This document shows, one piece after another, positions 18,142-26,276 of a DNA stretch of 64,000 nucleotides. Origin of the DNA: Pirellulales bacterium (GTDB lineage Bacteria > Planctomycetota > Planctomycetia > Pirellulales > Thermoguttaceae). The stretch is taken from contig JADLEL010000186.1 of NCBI GenBank assembly GCA_020846145.1, forward strand, positions 1-64,000. Direction: 5' to 3'. Each line of letters starts with the position of its first letter. Positions within the stretch are counted from its first letter, which is position 1. Both the position numbers and the translations under genes were made by a program. The notes below the pieces were generated by a model that worked only from the letters and a program-made list of their open reading frames with translations, searched no databases and was not told where the DNA came from.

Positions 18142-21100
18142 CTACCATGCCAGCCGGATCACGACCTTGAACGTCTCGCTTGCTCCGGGCAGCGTAACTT
18201 CCTGCGCGGCCGACCGTTCGCTGCCGATGACGCTGCCGCGTGCTTCGATCGTATATTTGCCGTGCGGCACGTCCTTGAAGGTGAAATTGCCGCCGGCGTC
18301 GGTGGTCGCGGAAAAATCCGTACCCCGCAGCGCGACGCCGATTTTCGCCAGCGGCTTGCCTTCTTGATCGATCACGCGGCCGGAAATCGTGCTCGCCGCG
18401 GGGATTTTTTTGTCTGAAGCGTCCGCCGAGGGGTCGATGGTTACCGTCTTGGCGATCGCTTTCGACGAGAAGCCGAGAACGTCGGTCGCTTTCGCGAGCA
18501 GCGCGTAACGGCGGGCCTGCAGCCCTTCGGTCGGCAAGGCGACGCGCCACTTGCCGTCGTCGCCGGGCCGCGTCAATTTTTTCGGCGCGTCGCTCTCCTC
18601 CAATTCGCCGCTGTCGTTGCGATCGACGCCGATCTGCATCTCCTTGATGTCGCTGTACGACTTTTCCACGATTACGCCGGCTTCGATCGGCCGGCCGAGC
18701 GGGATCGGCACGATCGGCGCGACGATTCCTTCCAGCGTCGGCGGATCGGCTTGCAGCAAAATCCGCACGGAATCCTTGCGGAGCATCTCCCCTTGCGGCA
18801 GATTCGGATTGCGGACTTCGATTCGCACTGCGATCCGCGCGAACATGTTTTTCAATCCGCCCACGTTCAGGGGAACCTCGAAATCGCCCACTTTCGTGCC
18901 GATTTTCAGTTCGCCGGACGGGGCGAACTCGTTCAGGTAAACTTGCGCTTGCCGGTCGCTATGGAACCGCCGATGTTCCCCGGGGACCAATTCGCTATCG
19001 CTATTCTCGGCGAGGATCGAAACCTGGACCGAGTTGGCCGCGCGTTGAAACGCGTCTTCGGGAGCGTCGGCCTGGAATTTCAAGGGGATCGGTTCCGCGA
19101 GCGGAACCTTGAAAGGCTTATCGGCCGCGGGCGAAAGGATGCGTATTTCCACGCGTTCCGGCTGGATGGGTTGCGCATCGCCGCCGTCGCAGCGGACCTC
19201 GTAAACGAAGGCCCGGGGATAACCATCGACCGCGAGTTGCACCGAAACTTTTTTATTCGGGGCGGATTCCACCCGGGCAAACAGCTCCGCGGATTGGCCG
19301 GCCTGGGTGATTTTGGCCTCGGAATTCGCCGCTTCGCCGGCATCGGCCCAGACGATGGGCAGCGGATTTTCCGGCGAAAGCGGCGGCGGATTAAGTGCCT
19401 CGTCGGCGGCGACGCGGATCGAGACGCGCTTCCGCGCGGCGTCGTAGCTCACCTCCGGTCGCAAGTAATCGCGGGGTTTGCGCGGCGAACAATCGATCCG
19501 CTTGAGCCACCGCGGCTCCTTGGTCTCCGCGTCGCGGATCGCGCAAACCATGCCGTGGGTAAGCTCGGCGAGAGGCTTGGCCTTTTCCGCCGGATTTTGC
19601 CCGCCGGGATTGTCGGGTTTGGGTTTTTCCGGCGCTTTCGGCTGCTCCTTTTCATCCGCCGCAGATTGGGGTTTCGGGAAGGTAATCGTTACCGGCGCGT
19701 CGTCGGCGGGCAGGGAAACTTCAAGGGGAGTCGGACCGGTCAGCGAGATTAAGTCGGGCTTCAGCATTTTCAGAATGTCCGCCGGCGATCCCTTGAGATT
19801 TCGCTCCCGTTGCGGCGCGGCCAAGGCAAACAGTTCCACCAGCACATTCCGCGCCCGGCCGGAACGGTTGACGAGCGCCAGCGTATAATTCGTCGTGCGA
19901 TTGGGATACGGCCAGAGGCGCATTTCATCGGCGGACGACGAGGATTGTCCGATCGGATGCCCGAAAGCGAGGATCGTCAGATCGACGACATCGGGGGAAG
20001 CGAGGTGAAAGGGGATCGTCTTCCGGGCCGATCGTTTGTCGAGAACGGCTTCCACGTTCACTTCCGCCTTGAAATCGCTCTGGCGCATCGCACGCGCCTG
20101 AAGTTTCAACGATTTGGACGATTCCCGGTCGAATGTCACCGGAATGGCATCGCCCGGCCGAATCGGCCGATTGTTTTCGAGGTTGACGATTTCGATCAGT
20201 TCGCCTTCGAATTGCAGCGCAACCTGGACCGTTGCCGAGATCGGGACGGAGCTTTGCAGGTTAAGATCGAAGGGGAGCGTTTCTTGGGGCCGCGCGCCTT
20301 TCCGCGGCAAGGCCAGCGGCTTATCATCGGAGACGGCAATCGTCAACTCCGGCGGCGGAGGCGGCGGTTCGGGAATCGGCGGCACGGTGCAGGAAAGCGC
20401 CTTCGCGGAGTCGATCGATTGGGCGTCGCGGCCGTCGAGAACTCGGAGCAGCCGCTCGGTCTTGCGCAAGTCGGATTGATTGCTGGAATCCAATCCATTC
20501 TCGATGCGACCGGGGAGTTCCGCGTAGAAGTCGCCGAGTTCATTTCCCAATTGTCGGAAGGCAAGCCACAGAAGATTTTCCGTCTTCGAATCATCAAGGG
20601 AAACCTCTTTAAGGGGGAAATTCTTTAACGCGGGATCGGCCAACAGCGCCAGATGCCGTTCGAGTCCCGCTTGATCGTAAAGACGCCGCCATCGCAACGT
20701 CAAATTCGGAATGGCGGCATTATCGCCGGGAGCATTCCGCGTTTCCGCGGTTTCGGAAACGGATTTCTTCGGGGATTCGAGGATCTCGAGCAACCGTGTT
20801 CGATCCGCGGCGGAAGGCAAGGGCGTGGCCAGCAGCGCTTCGATTCTCGCGCGTGCCGTTTTCGGGCGAAGCGTTTCGGTGAGAGCGTTCACTTCGGCAG
20901 CCGGAATTCTGCTCTTGATGTCCTTCCACAAGCGATCGCATTCTTTGGAATTCGTTTCCAGATTTTGGTATTCCCCCGCGGAACCGACGGCGACTCTTTC
21001 GTTCAGGCGATTTTCCAAAACTCCACTCAACGCTTGAAGTTGTTGCAGGAGCCGGTTCAACGGTTCGTAGAGCGAGTCGGAGGAAATGGGGGCAATCGCA

Positions 21101-22509
21101 TGATAGCGGAGGTAATAAGGAGCCCAAAACGCGAGGTCGTTCTTCAATTGGAAGGCCTTTTTGAAGGCGCGGGCGCGCGGATCGTTTCGATCCCAGCTTT
21201 TTTTTGCGTTATTTTGGGTAAAATCGCGGCGGACCGAGGTTAATCGGCCGAGTACCGATTGTTTTTCGGAGTTGGACAACGCGGCCGAATTTTGTGCGGC
21301 TTTTTGCCAGGCATCGATTTCTTGCTGCAGTTCCTCGGCCAGTTTCGCGGCGGAAAAAGCGTTGCCGCAAAGAGAGCGCCGTTCGTAGCCCAGCAATAGC
21401 GTCTGAAATTCCCGCCACAAGTGCGGGGCGTAATCGATCGGCGTCCAACCGTCGCCTCGGCCGCGATCTTGAATTTCATCGCGCAGCGCCCATGCCCGTT
21501 GCAAGGTTTTTTTGAGTTTTGCCCGTTCCTCGACGATTTTTTTGTCGGGTGGAGGATTTTCTTGAGAATCGGACGCGTCTTTTTTGGTGGAATACGAAGT
21601 TAAGGCGATTTTTGCCGGGGGATCGGCCAAGCCCGCTCCGCCGTGCAGCAATTGGGGCGATTGCGCATCCGCGGCGATCGGTCCCGCCAATTTCGGCACT
21701 TGCTCCCGCACATAGCGATAGAGTTCGTCGAGTTCGATGGTCCGGTTATTATTTTCATCCGCCGCTCCGCAAAGTCCTTTCGTTACGGCCTCACTGAAGA
21801 GCGAACGTTTGGCGTCTGGGGATTTTTGCGAGAGTTGCATCGGCCCGGCGGAAGCAAGCATCCAAACCGAGGGGTCCGTCATTTTTTTCACTTCCTCCGC
21901 GAGCAAGCGGGGGAATTCGTTCGCCACCATGCCCAGCCGCGGGTCGTATTCGAGATGATTGGCGTCTAAAATCAAGAGCTTCGTGCCGGCGGGGGACTCG
22001 CACAGCCGATCGAGCAAATCGCTCAATTTGCGGCGACCGATGTCGGGCGAGTCGGGACGGGGGGAATAATCGCTTGAGAGAAGATAGGCAACGCCGTTAT
22101 CCGAAACGCCGTGGGCGGTAATCGAGAGAATCAACACGTCTCTCGGCCGCATGGGGAACTTTTGCAAGCCCTCGGAAAGCGCGGCGATGTTTTTCGAGAT
22201 TTCGAAATCGCTCAGGCTGAGCGTCCGTTCGGGCGGGCCGATCTCGGGAAACGCCGACGCATCTTCCTCGGCGAAAGCGATGGGCGGAACGGCCAGAACG
22301 CCGTAGTTGACGATCGGCAGGCAGGCGAAATACGTTTTCGGCAAGAAAAACCACCACCAGATCAACCAGACGAATAGCCCGATCAGGCCCATGCCCAGCA
22401 GGCTGAACACGATTCGGGAACCCATTTTAGCGCCGCCGCCGGTTGGCGCGGCGGGCGCCTTTTGCCGCCAATTCCGCCGACCGGCGGCCGATCGCGAGTT
22501 ATCCGCCAT
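18142..22509 (-). CDS. Membrane-anchored caspase-fold (C14-like) protein lacking the catalytic Cys
   Basis: Protein of 1455 residues with a basic N-terminus, one membrane helix at about 31-55, and a caspase/metacaspase-like domain at about 95-285. The catalytic His is kept (TAHG, His133) but the position of the catalytic Cys in the usual DACHS motif is Asn184 (DANHLE), so protease activity is not expected. An EF-hand-like DENNNRTIELDE loop (251-262) follows, as in many bacterial caspase-like proteins. A helical region of about 300-730 leads to a long beta-rich part. The end (about 1368-1440) is a carboxypeptidase-regulatory-like domain (ISGRVIDQEGKPLAKI). With the charge distribution seen, everything after the helix would be outside the cytoplasm. 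It is divergently arranged with the TssK locus and could be its envelope partner; this is inference. Start supported by GGAGGGA upstream. Confidence 0.75.
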   Translation of the reverse strand: MADNSRSAAGRRNWRQKAPAAPTGGGAKMGSRIVFSLLGMGLIGLFVWLIWWWFFLPKTYFACLPIVNYGVLAVPPIAFAEEDASAFPEIGPPERTLSLSDFEISKNIAALSEGLQKFPMRPRDVLILSITAHGVSDNGVAYLLSSDYSPRPDSPDIGRRKLSDLLDRLCESPAGTKLLILDANHLEYDPRLGMVANEFPRLLAEEVKKMTDPSVWMLASAGPMQLSQKSPDAKRSLFSEAVTKGLCGAADENNNRTIELDELYRYVREQVPKLAGPIAADAQSPQLLHGGAGLADPPAKIALTSYSTKKDASDSQENPPPDKKIVEERAKLKKTLQRAWALRDEIQDRGRGDGWTPIDYAPHLWREFQTLLLGYERRSLCGNAFSAAKLAEELQQEIDAWQKAAQNSAALSNSEKQSVLGRLTSVRRDFTQNNAKKSWDRNDPRARAFKKAFQLKNDLAFWAPYYLRYHAIAPISSDSLYEPLNRLLQQLQALSGVLENRLNERVAVGSAGEYQNLETNSKECDRLWKDIKSRIPAAEVNALTETLRPKTARARIEALLATPLPSAADRTRLLEILESPKKSVSETAETRNAPGDNAAIPNLTLRWRRLYDQAGLERHLALLADPALKNFPLKEVSLDDSKTENLLWLAFRQLGNELGDFYAELPGRIENGLDSSNQSDLRKTERLLRVLDGRDAQSIDSAKALSCTVPPIPEPPPPPPELTIAVSDDKPLALPRKGARPQETLPFDLNLQSSVPISATVQVALQFEGELIEIVNLENNRPIRPGDAIPVTFDRESSKSLKLQARAMRQSDFKAEVNVEAVLDKRSARKTIPFHLASPDVVDLTILAFGHPIGQSSSSADEMRLWPYPNRTTNYTLALVNRSGRARNVLVELFALAAPQRERNLKGSPADILKMLKPDLISLTGPTPLEVSLPADDAPVTITFPKPQSAADEKEQPKAPEKPKPDNPGGQNPAEKAKPLAELTHGMVCAIRDAETKEPRWLKRIDCSPRKPRDYLRPEVSYDAARKRVSIRVAADEALNPPPLSPENPLPIVWADAGEAANSEAKITQAGQSAELFARVESAPNKKVSVQLAVDGYPRAFVYEVRCDGGDAQPIQPERVEIRILSPAADKPFKVPLAEPIPLKFQADAPEDAFQRAANSVQVSILAENSDSELVPGEHRRFHSDRQAQVYLNEFAPSGELKIGTKVGDFEVPLNVGGLKNMFARIAVRIEVRNPNLPQGEMLRKDSVRILLQADPPTLEGIVAPIVPIPLGRPIEAGVIVEKSYSDIKEMQIGVDRNDSGELEESDAPKKLTRPGDDGKWRVALPTEGLQARRYALLAKATDVLGFSSKAIAKTVTIDPSADASDKKIPAASTISGRVIDQEGKPLAKIGVALRGTDFSATTDAGGNFTFKDVPHGKYTIEARGSVIGSERSAAQEVTLPGASETFKVVIRLAW

Positions 22510-22608
22510 TCCTGAATCCCTCCGCTCGATGAATTGCTGAAGAGTTTAGAGTACAGGCATTTACGCCTGGGAAGAAGTTCAACCAACCCCCATTGCGTAA
22601 TGGTAAAC

Positions 22609-22803
22609 GTTCACACCCCGGTCGGGGACTGGTCCATTTTTCGGTGGGATAACGTATATTGCGGACAAACGGTAGGCCGAAAACATGGACCTGTCCTCTT
22701 CCCGCGGCGCAAGGGGGACAGTCCCATTTTCGCGGCGATTAAGCATTTTTACGGCGCCGACATCTTTTGCGCCGCGAAAATCGGGACAGTCCCCCATGAA
22801 CGG
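22609..22803. repeat. REP-like palindrome cluster (GGGGACWG family), inverted copy of the left-edge repeat
   Basis: From 22609 to about 22733 this is the reverse complement of the repeat at 1-125. It continues to 22803 with the same 100-bp palindrome that brackets the RAYT gene (inverted relative to 39697-39796). The internal arms carry CGCGGCG next to GGGAC heads. It occupies the divergent spacer between the caspase-fold gene and the TssK gene. Confidence 0.9.
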
Positions 22804-22872
22804 TTGCGCGAATGTTTCTCCCGAAATTCTATTCAATGGAGCGGAAAATGGTAGGGGGCATTCCCCCCTCAC

Positions 22873-22901
22873 TTGACTGAATATAACGCCCGCACTAGAC
22901 T
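22873..22901 (+). promoter_or_regulatory. Sigma-70-like promoter of the tssK locus
   Basis: TTGACT at 22873-22878 and TAGACT at 22896-22901 are separated by 17 bp, a good match to a housekeeping promoter. It lies 97 bp upstream of the tssK start and downstream of the repeat cluster. This suggests the locus can be expressed without its own sigma factor. Confidence 0.6.
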
Positions 22902-22997
22902 TAATTGCACGGAACGGCCTTGGTTCGGGGCGCATTGGAAGATCCCCGCGGAAAATCCGGGGGAAGTGGCATAAATCCGCCGAAAAGGAGCGCCAGA

Positions 22998-24419
22998 ATG
23001 CGCAATTTGCCGGTTCATTGGTCGGAAGGGCTTTTTTTGCGGCCCCAGCACTTTCAGGCCGCCGATCGCTTTTGGACCGAAACGCTCGCCACCGGCGAAC
23101 AGTGGGATCATCACTACAACTACGGGCTGCGGGCACTCGAGGTCAGCCAGGAAGCCATCGGGAACTATCAGTTCCAAGTCAATTCGTGCCATGCGCGAAT
23201 GAAGGACGGGACGCTCGTCGCGCTGGAGCCGGGCCAGGAGATGGACCGGCTCGATTTGAAGGAGGCTTTCGAGAAGGAATCGGTGGTCCGCGTCTTTTTG
23301 GCCGTGCCGAAACTCAAACTCGGCGCGGCCAACGTCGCGGCCGGCGGCGCGGGCGCGAAAGTCCGCTACGGCGAGGCGAAACAATCGGTCCAGGACGAAA
23401 GTTTCGGCGGAAACGACCAGGAACTGCAATTCCGCTCGCTAAACGTGCGGCTCTTGCTCTCGACGCAGGACCTGTCGGGCTATGAAGTGCTGCCCATCGC
23501 GCAGCTCGAACGTTCGGGAATGCGCGAAGCGACGCCGCAAATCGACGACAAGTATTTCCCGCCGGTGCTGGCCATCGACGCCTGGCCGCCCTTGGGGCGC
23601 GATATCGTGCGGGCGATTTACGATCTCGTCGGCAAGAAAAGCGAAGTCCTCGGCGAGCAGGTCGTCAACCGCGGCATTACGCTGGTGAGCCAGGAGCCGG
23701 GCGATTTGGACCGGCTGCTCATGCTCTCGCAACTGAACATCACCTACGCCGTGTTGGGCGTAATGGCCTTCGCCCAGGGCGTGCATCCGCTGGACGCCTA
23801 CGCCGAACTCTGCCGCATCGTCGGCCGGCTGGCGATCTTCGGTCCCGCACGGCGGCCGCCGGAAATCCCGAAATACGATCACGACGATTTGGCGCGGATT
23901 TTCCGCTACATCAAGGAGCAAATCGAGCTGTTGCTCGAATCGATCCGCGATTACGAGTACGAGCAGCGGTTTTTCGTGGGCGAAGGCAAGGGGATGCGCG
24001 TCTCGCTGGAGACGAAATGGCTGGGCGCCGATTGGCAATGGTTCGTCGGCGTGATGCGCGGCAGCCTCACCGAACAAGAATGCATGACCCTGCTTTCGCC
24101 GGGCGAACTCGATTGGAAATTGGGCAGCGCCAAGCAGGTCGATTCGCTCTTCGAGTACGGAGCGGAAGGATTGCGGCTGACTCCGCTGCCGCAATCGCCG
24201 CGGGCGTTGCCGCCGGGACGCGAGTGGGTTTATTATGAAGTCAGCCGCGACAACGCGCCCTGGAAAGACGTGCTGCAAACGCAAACCCTCGCCATGCGGC
24301 TGAAGGATAGCTTGATCGTGAATCGCAACGAGTTGCAAGGCGAGCGCAAGCTGGTGGTCTCGCATCGGGGAAAACAGGTGGCGCTGCAGTTCGCCCTGTT
24401 CGCCGTGCCGAATAGGTAG
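22998..24419 (+). CDS. tssK: Type VI secretion baseplate-like protein TssK (ImpJ/VasE)
   Basis: Protein of 473 residues. In type VI secretion, TssK is a trimeric connector that links the baseplate to the inner-membrane proteins TssL and TssM. The N-terminus VHWSEGLFLRPQHFQ is the hallmark opening of this family, and the body has the shoulder/neck/head length expected for it (about 440-475). The ATG at 22998 follows AAAAGGAGCG, a clear ribosome site. The stop TAG at 24417-24419 is the first part of a TAGGGGC, GTGGGGC heptamer pair. It is followed by a DUF3800 gene and then by tssL- and tssM-like genes on the same strand. No genes for tube, sheath, spike or unfoldase are in the window. Confidence 0.9.
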   Translation: MRNLPVHWSEGLFLRPQHFQAADRFWTETLATGEQWDHHYNYGLRALEVSQEAIGNYQFQVNSCHARMKDGTLVALEPGQEMDRLDLKEAFEKESVVRVFLAVPKLKLGAANVAAGGAGAKVRYGEAKQSVQDESFGGNDQELQFRSLNVRLLLSTQDLSGYEVLPIAQLERSGMREATPQIDDKYFPPVLAIDAWPPLGRDIVRAIYDLVGKKSEVLGEQVVNRGITLVSQEPGDLDRLLMLSQLNITYAVLGVMAFAQGVHPLDAYAELCRIVGRLAIFGPARRPPEIPKYDHDDLARIFRYIKEQIELLLESIRDYEYEQRFFVGEGKGMRVSLETKWLGADWQWFVGVMRGSLTEQECMTLLSPGELDWKLGSAKQVDSLFEYGAEGLRLTPLPQSPRALPPGREWVYYEVSRDNAPWKDVLQTQTLAMRLKDSLIVNRNELQGERKLVVSHRGKQVALQFALFAVPNR

Positions 24420-24556
24420 GGGCGTGGGGCTTAATACATCGAGAGTAACAAATAAAAAACGATAAGCAAGAAAAACAGCCACGGTCAATACAAGGACTTT
24501 CAAACAGGAAGAATCGAACAAGCCGGCCATCAAGGACGATTGCCGTAAGATGAGGA

Positions 24557-25471
24557 ATGACGATGCTGCTATTCATCGACGAAAGCGGACATGATGGACA
24601 CAACATGCCTTGCGAGACTTTAGCAGGCGTCGCCATTGCCGAAGACTGCCTTTGGAATTTGGTTCGAGCGATCCGGTCTGCCGAACGGGAGTTTTTCGGG
24701 GACTATCTACGGAACCTTCACCCCGACGAGATCAAAGGGCGCACGCTGCTGAAAAGAAAACGAACCCAAAGCGCTGCCCGCACCTTGCAGATTGAGCGGA
24801 TGGAACTTGCCGGCCTGGCGCACGCCTGTCTTCGAAAGGGCATGGAGGCAAGCAGGCAAGGACTGACGCGGAGCACGGCCACCGAACGGGAGATAGTTGC
24901 TTACAGCCGTCAGATTATGAATTTTGCCCATCACGTGATCGACTTGGCCGCAAGCTTCAACGTTCAGTTATTTGCCTCGGTAGTGGATGTAACCGCGCCT
25001 CGTCCGGAACCGGGCCGCTTGCGGAAGGACTACGTTTACCTTTTCGAGCGGTACTTCTACTTCTTGGAGACTTTGCCCGTACGCGAGCGCGGATTAATCG
25101 TCTTCGATGAGCTTGACAAGGCGCGGTCGCACGTGTTGCTTCAACAGATGGCTGCGTATTTTTTGGGAACAGAGACGGGCCGATACCGAAGTTCGCGCAT
25201 CGTACCTGAACCTTTTTTCGTGCATTCCGATTTAACTACAGGTGTGTTTCTCGCCGACCTGGCCGCATATATATTAGGTTGGGCGTGGCGGCTTCGAGAC
25301 ATGCGGCAGCCGATTCGTCCGGAACTATCGCCATACGCCGATAAGCTGCACGGGATGCAATTTGTCGGCGAAAAGCCCAGACGCAACGAGGAAGGTGTAT
25401 GGCGCCTGTTCGGGATCAGATACATCGACGATCTGCGAGGCCAATTCGACAGAGAAGAAGAGGAGGAATGA
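24557..25471 (+). CDS. DUF3800 domain protein, likely inserted in the tss locus
   Basis: Protein of 304 residues of the DUF3800 family, recognised from the N-terminal LLFIDESGHDG with its acidic residues, the central GLIVFDELDK and the C-terminal SDLTTGVFLADLAAY helix. The family has an RNase H-like fold with conserved Asp/Glu and is often found on mobile or defence-related DNA; its activity is not established here. The gene and its flanks (24420-24556 and 25472-25606) are visibly richer in A and T than the neighbouring tss genes and use less GC-ending codons. It separates tssK from tssL, which are normally adjacent. This suggests later insertion rather than a functional part of the machine. 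ATG 24563 is an alternative start. Confidence 0.8.
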   Translation: MTMLLFIDESGHDGHNMPCETLAGVAIAEDCLWNLVRAIRSAEREFFGDYLRNLHPDEIKGRTLLKRKRTQSAARTLQIERMELAGLAHACLRKGMEASRQGLTRSTATEREIVAYSRQIMNFAHHVIDLAASFNVQLFASVVDVTAPRPEPGRLRKDYVYLFERYFYFLETLPVRERGLIVFDELDKARSHVLLQQMAAYFLGTETGRYRSSRIVPEPFFVHSDLTTGVFLADLAAYILGWAWRLRDMRQPIRPELSPYADKLHGMQFVGEKPRRNEEGVWRLFGIRYIDDLRGQFDREEEEE

Positions 25472-25606
25472 GCAAAAAATAAAGGCAATGACCGATCCTT
25501 GCGAACCAATCAAAGCCTCCATTAGTTATAGTACTGCAGATTGCGTATTTGTCAATAGATTTATCCCCCAACACGCACAATTCCCCATTACCCACCCCCC
25601 TTCCGC

Positions 25607-26248
25607 ATGACGCCCAAATTCGCCAAAGCCGTCGATCCCGTCTTCATGCACGTTCTGGGCTTGCTGGAGCGGATTTCGCGGGACGAACCGTTGATGGTGA
25701 ACGAGGAGCGGGTGAAGATCCGCGGCTGGCTCGATCAGGCCGAAGGCCAGTTGGGCCAAGGGCAAGACTGGCAGTTGGCCAAGTACGCCCTGGTTTCCTG
25801 GATCGACGACGTGCTGATCGACGCGCCGTGGGACGGCCGAAACTGGTGGAAGGAGAATGCCCTGGAGGTCGAGGTGTTCAATACCCGGTTGCGCAACGAG
25901 CAGTTTTACATGAAGGCCAAGGAGGCCGCCGCGCTTGCCGCGAAAGACGCGCTCGAGGTGTTTTACGTGGGCGTAGTGCTGGGATTCCGCGGTTTGTACC
26001 GCGATCCGAATGCCGCCGCCGTACTAGCCGAACCGCGCGGATTGCCCTTGGACTTGGAAGCCTGGGCGAAGCAGACGTCGATGGCGATCCAACTCGGGCA
26101 GGGCCGTCCGCCGATTTCGGAATCGAACGAGCCGGTCGAAGGCGCTCCGCCGCTCGGCGGCCCGGCGATGCTGATCTGGTCCTCGTTTTTCGGATTCGTC
26201 ATGGCGATGTTGATCGCGATCGTTTTCTGGCTCTCCTTGAAGCAATAA
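25607..26248 (+). CDS. tssL: Type VI secretion inner-membrane protein TssL (DotU/IcmH)
   Basis: Protein of 213 residues with a cytoplasmic helical domain and a C-terminal tail anchor at about 187-210 (MLIWSSFFGFVMAMLIAIVF), the topology of DotU/TssL. The segment AKYALVSWIDDVLIDAPWDGRNWW is typical: a conserved acidic pair followed by W. In known systems TssL binds TssM and TssK in the membrane complex. There is no peptidoglycan-binding C-terminal extension. The upstream spacer ends in short C-rich heptamer-like units before the ATG and lacks a clear ribosome site. The following tssM-like gene begins 28 bp downstream. Confidence 0.9.
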   Translation: MTPKFAKAVDPVFMHVLGLLERISRDEPLMVNEERVKIRGWLDQAEGQLGQGQDWQLAKYALVSWIDDVLIDAPWDGRNWWKENALEVEVFNTRLRNEQFYMKAKEAAALAAKDALEVFYVGVVLGFRGLYRDPNAAAVLAEPRGLPLDLEAWAKQTSMAIQLGQGRPPISESNEPVEGAPPLGGPAMLIWSSFFGFVMAMLIAIVFWLSLKQ

Positions 26249-26276
26249 TTATCATCCCCATTCCTCTCGCGGAACC

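Noticed and set aside
24557..25471. DUF3800 protein as type VI effector or toxin
   Set aside because: No toxin-type domain, no immunity-like partner, no VgrG/PAAR link; an inserted passenger is a simpler reading.
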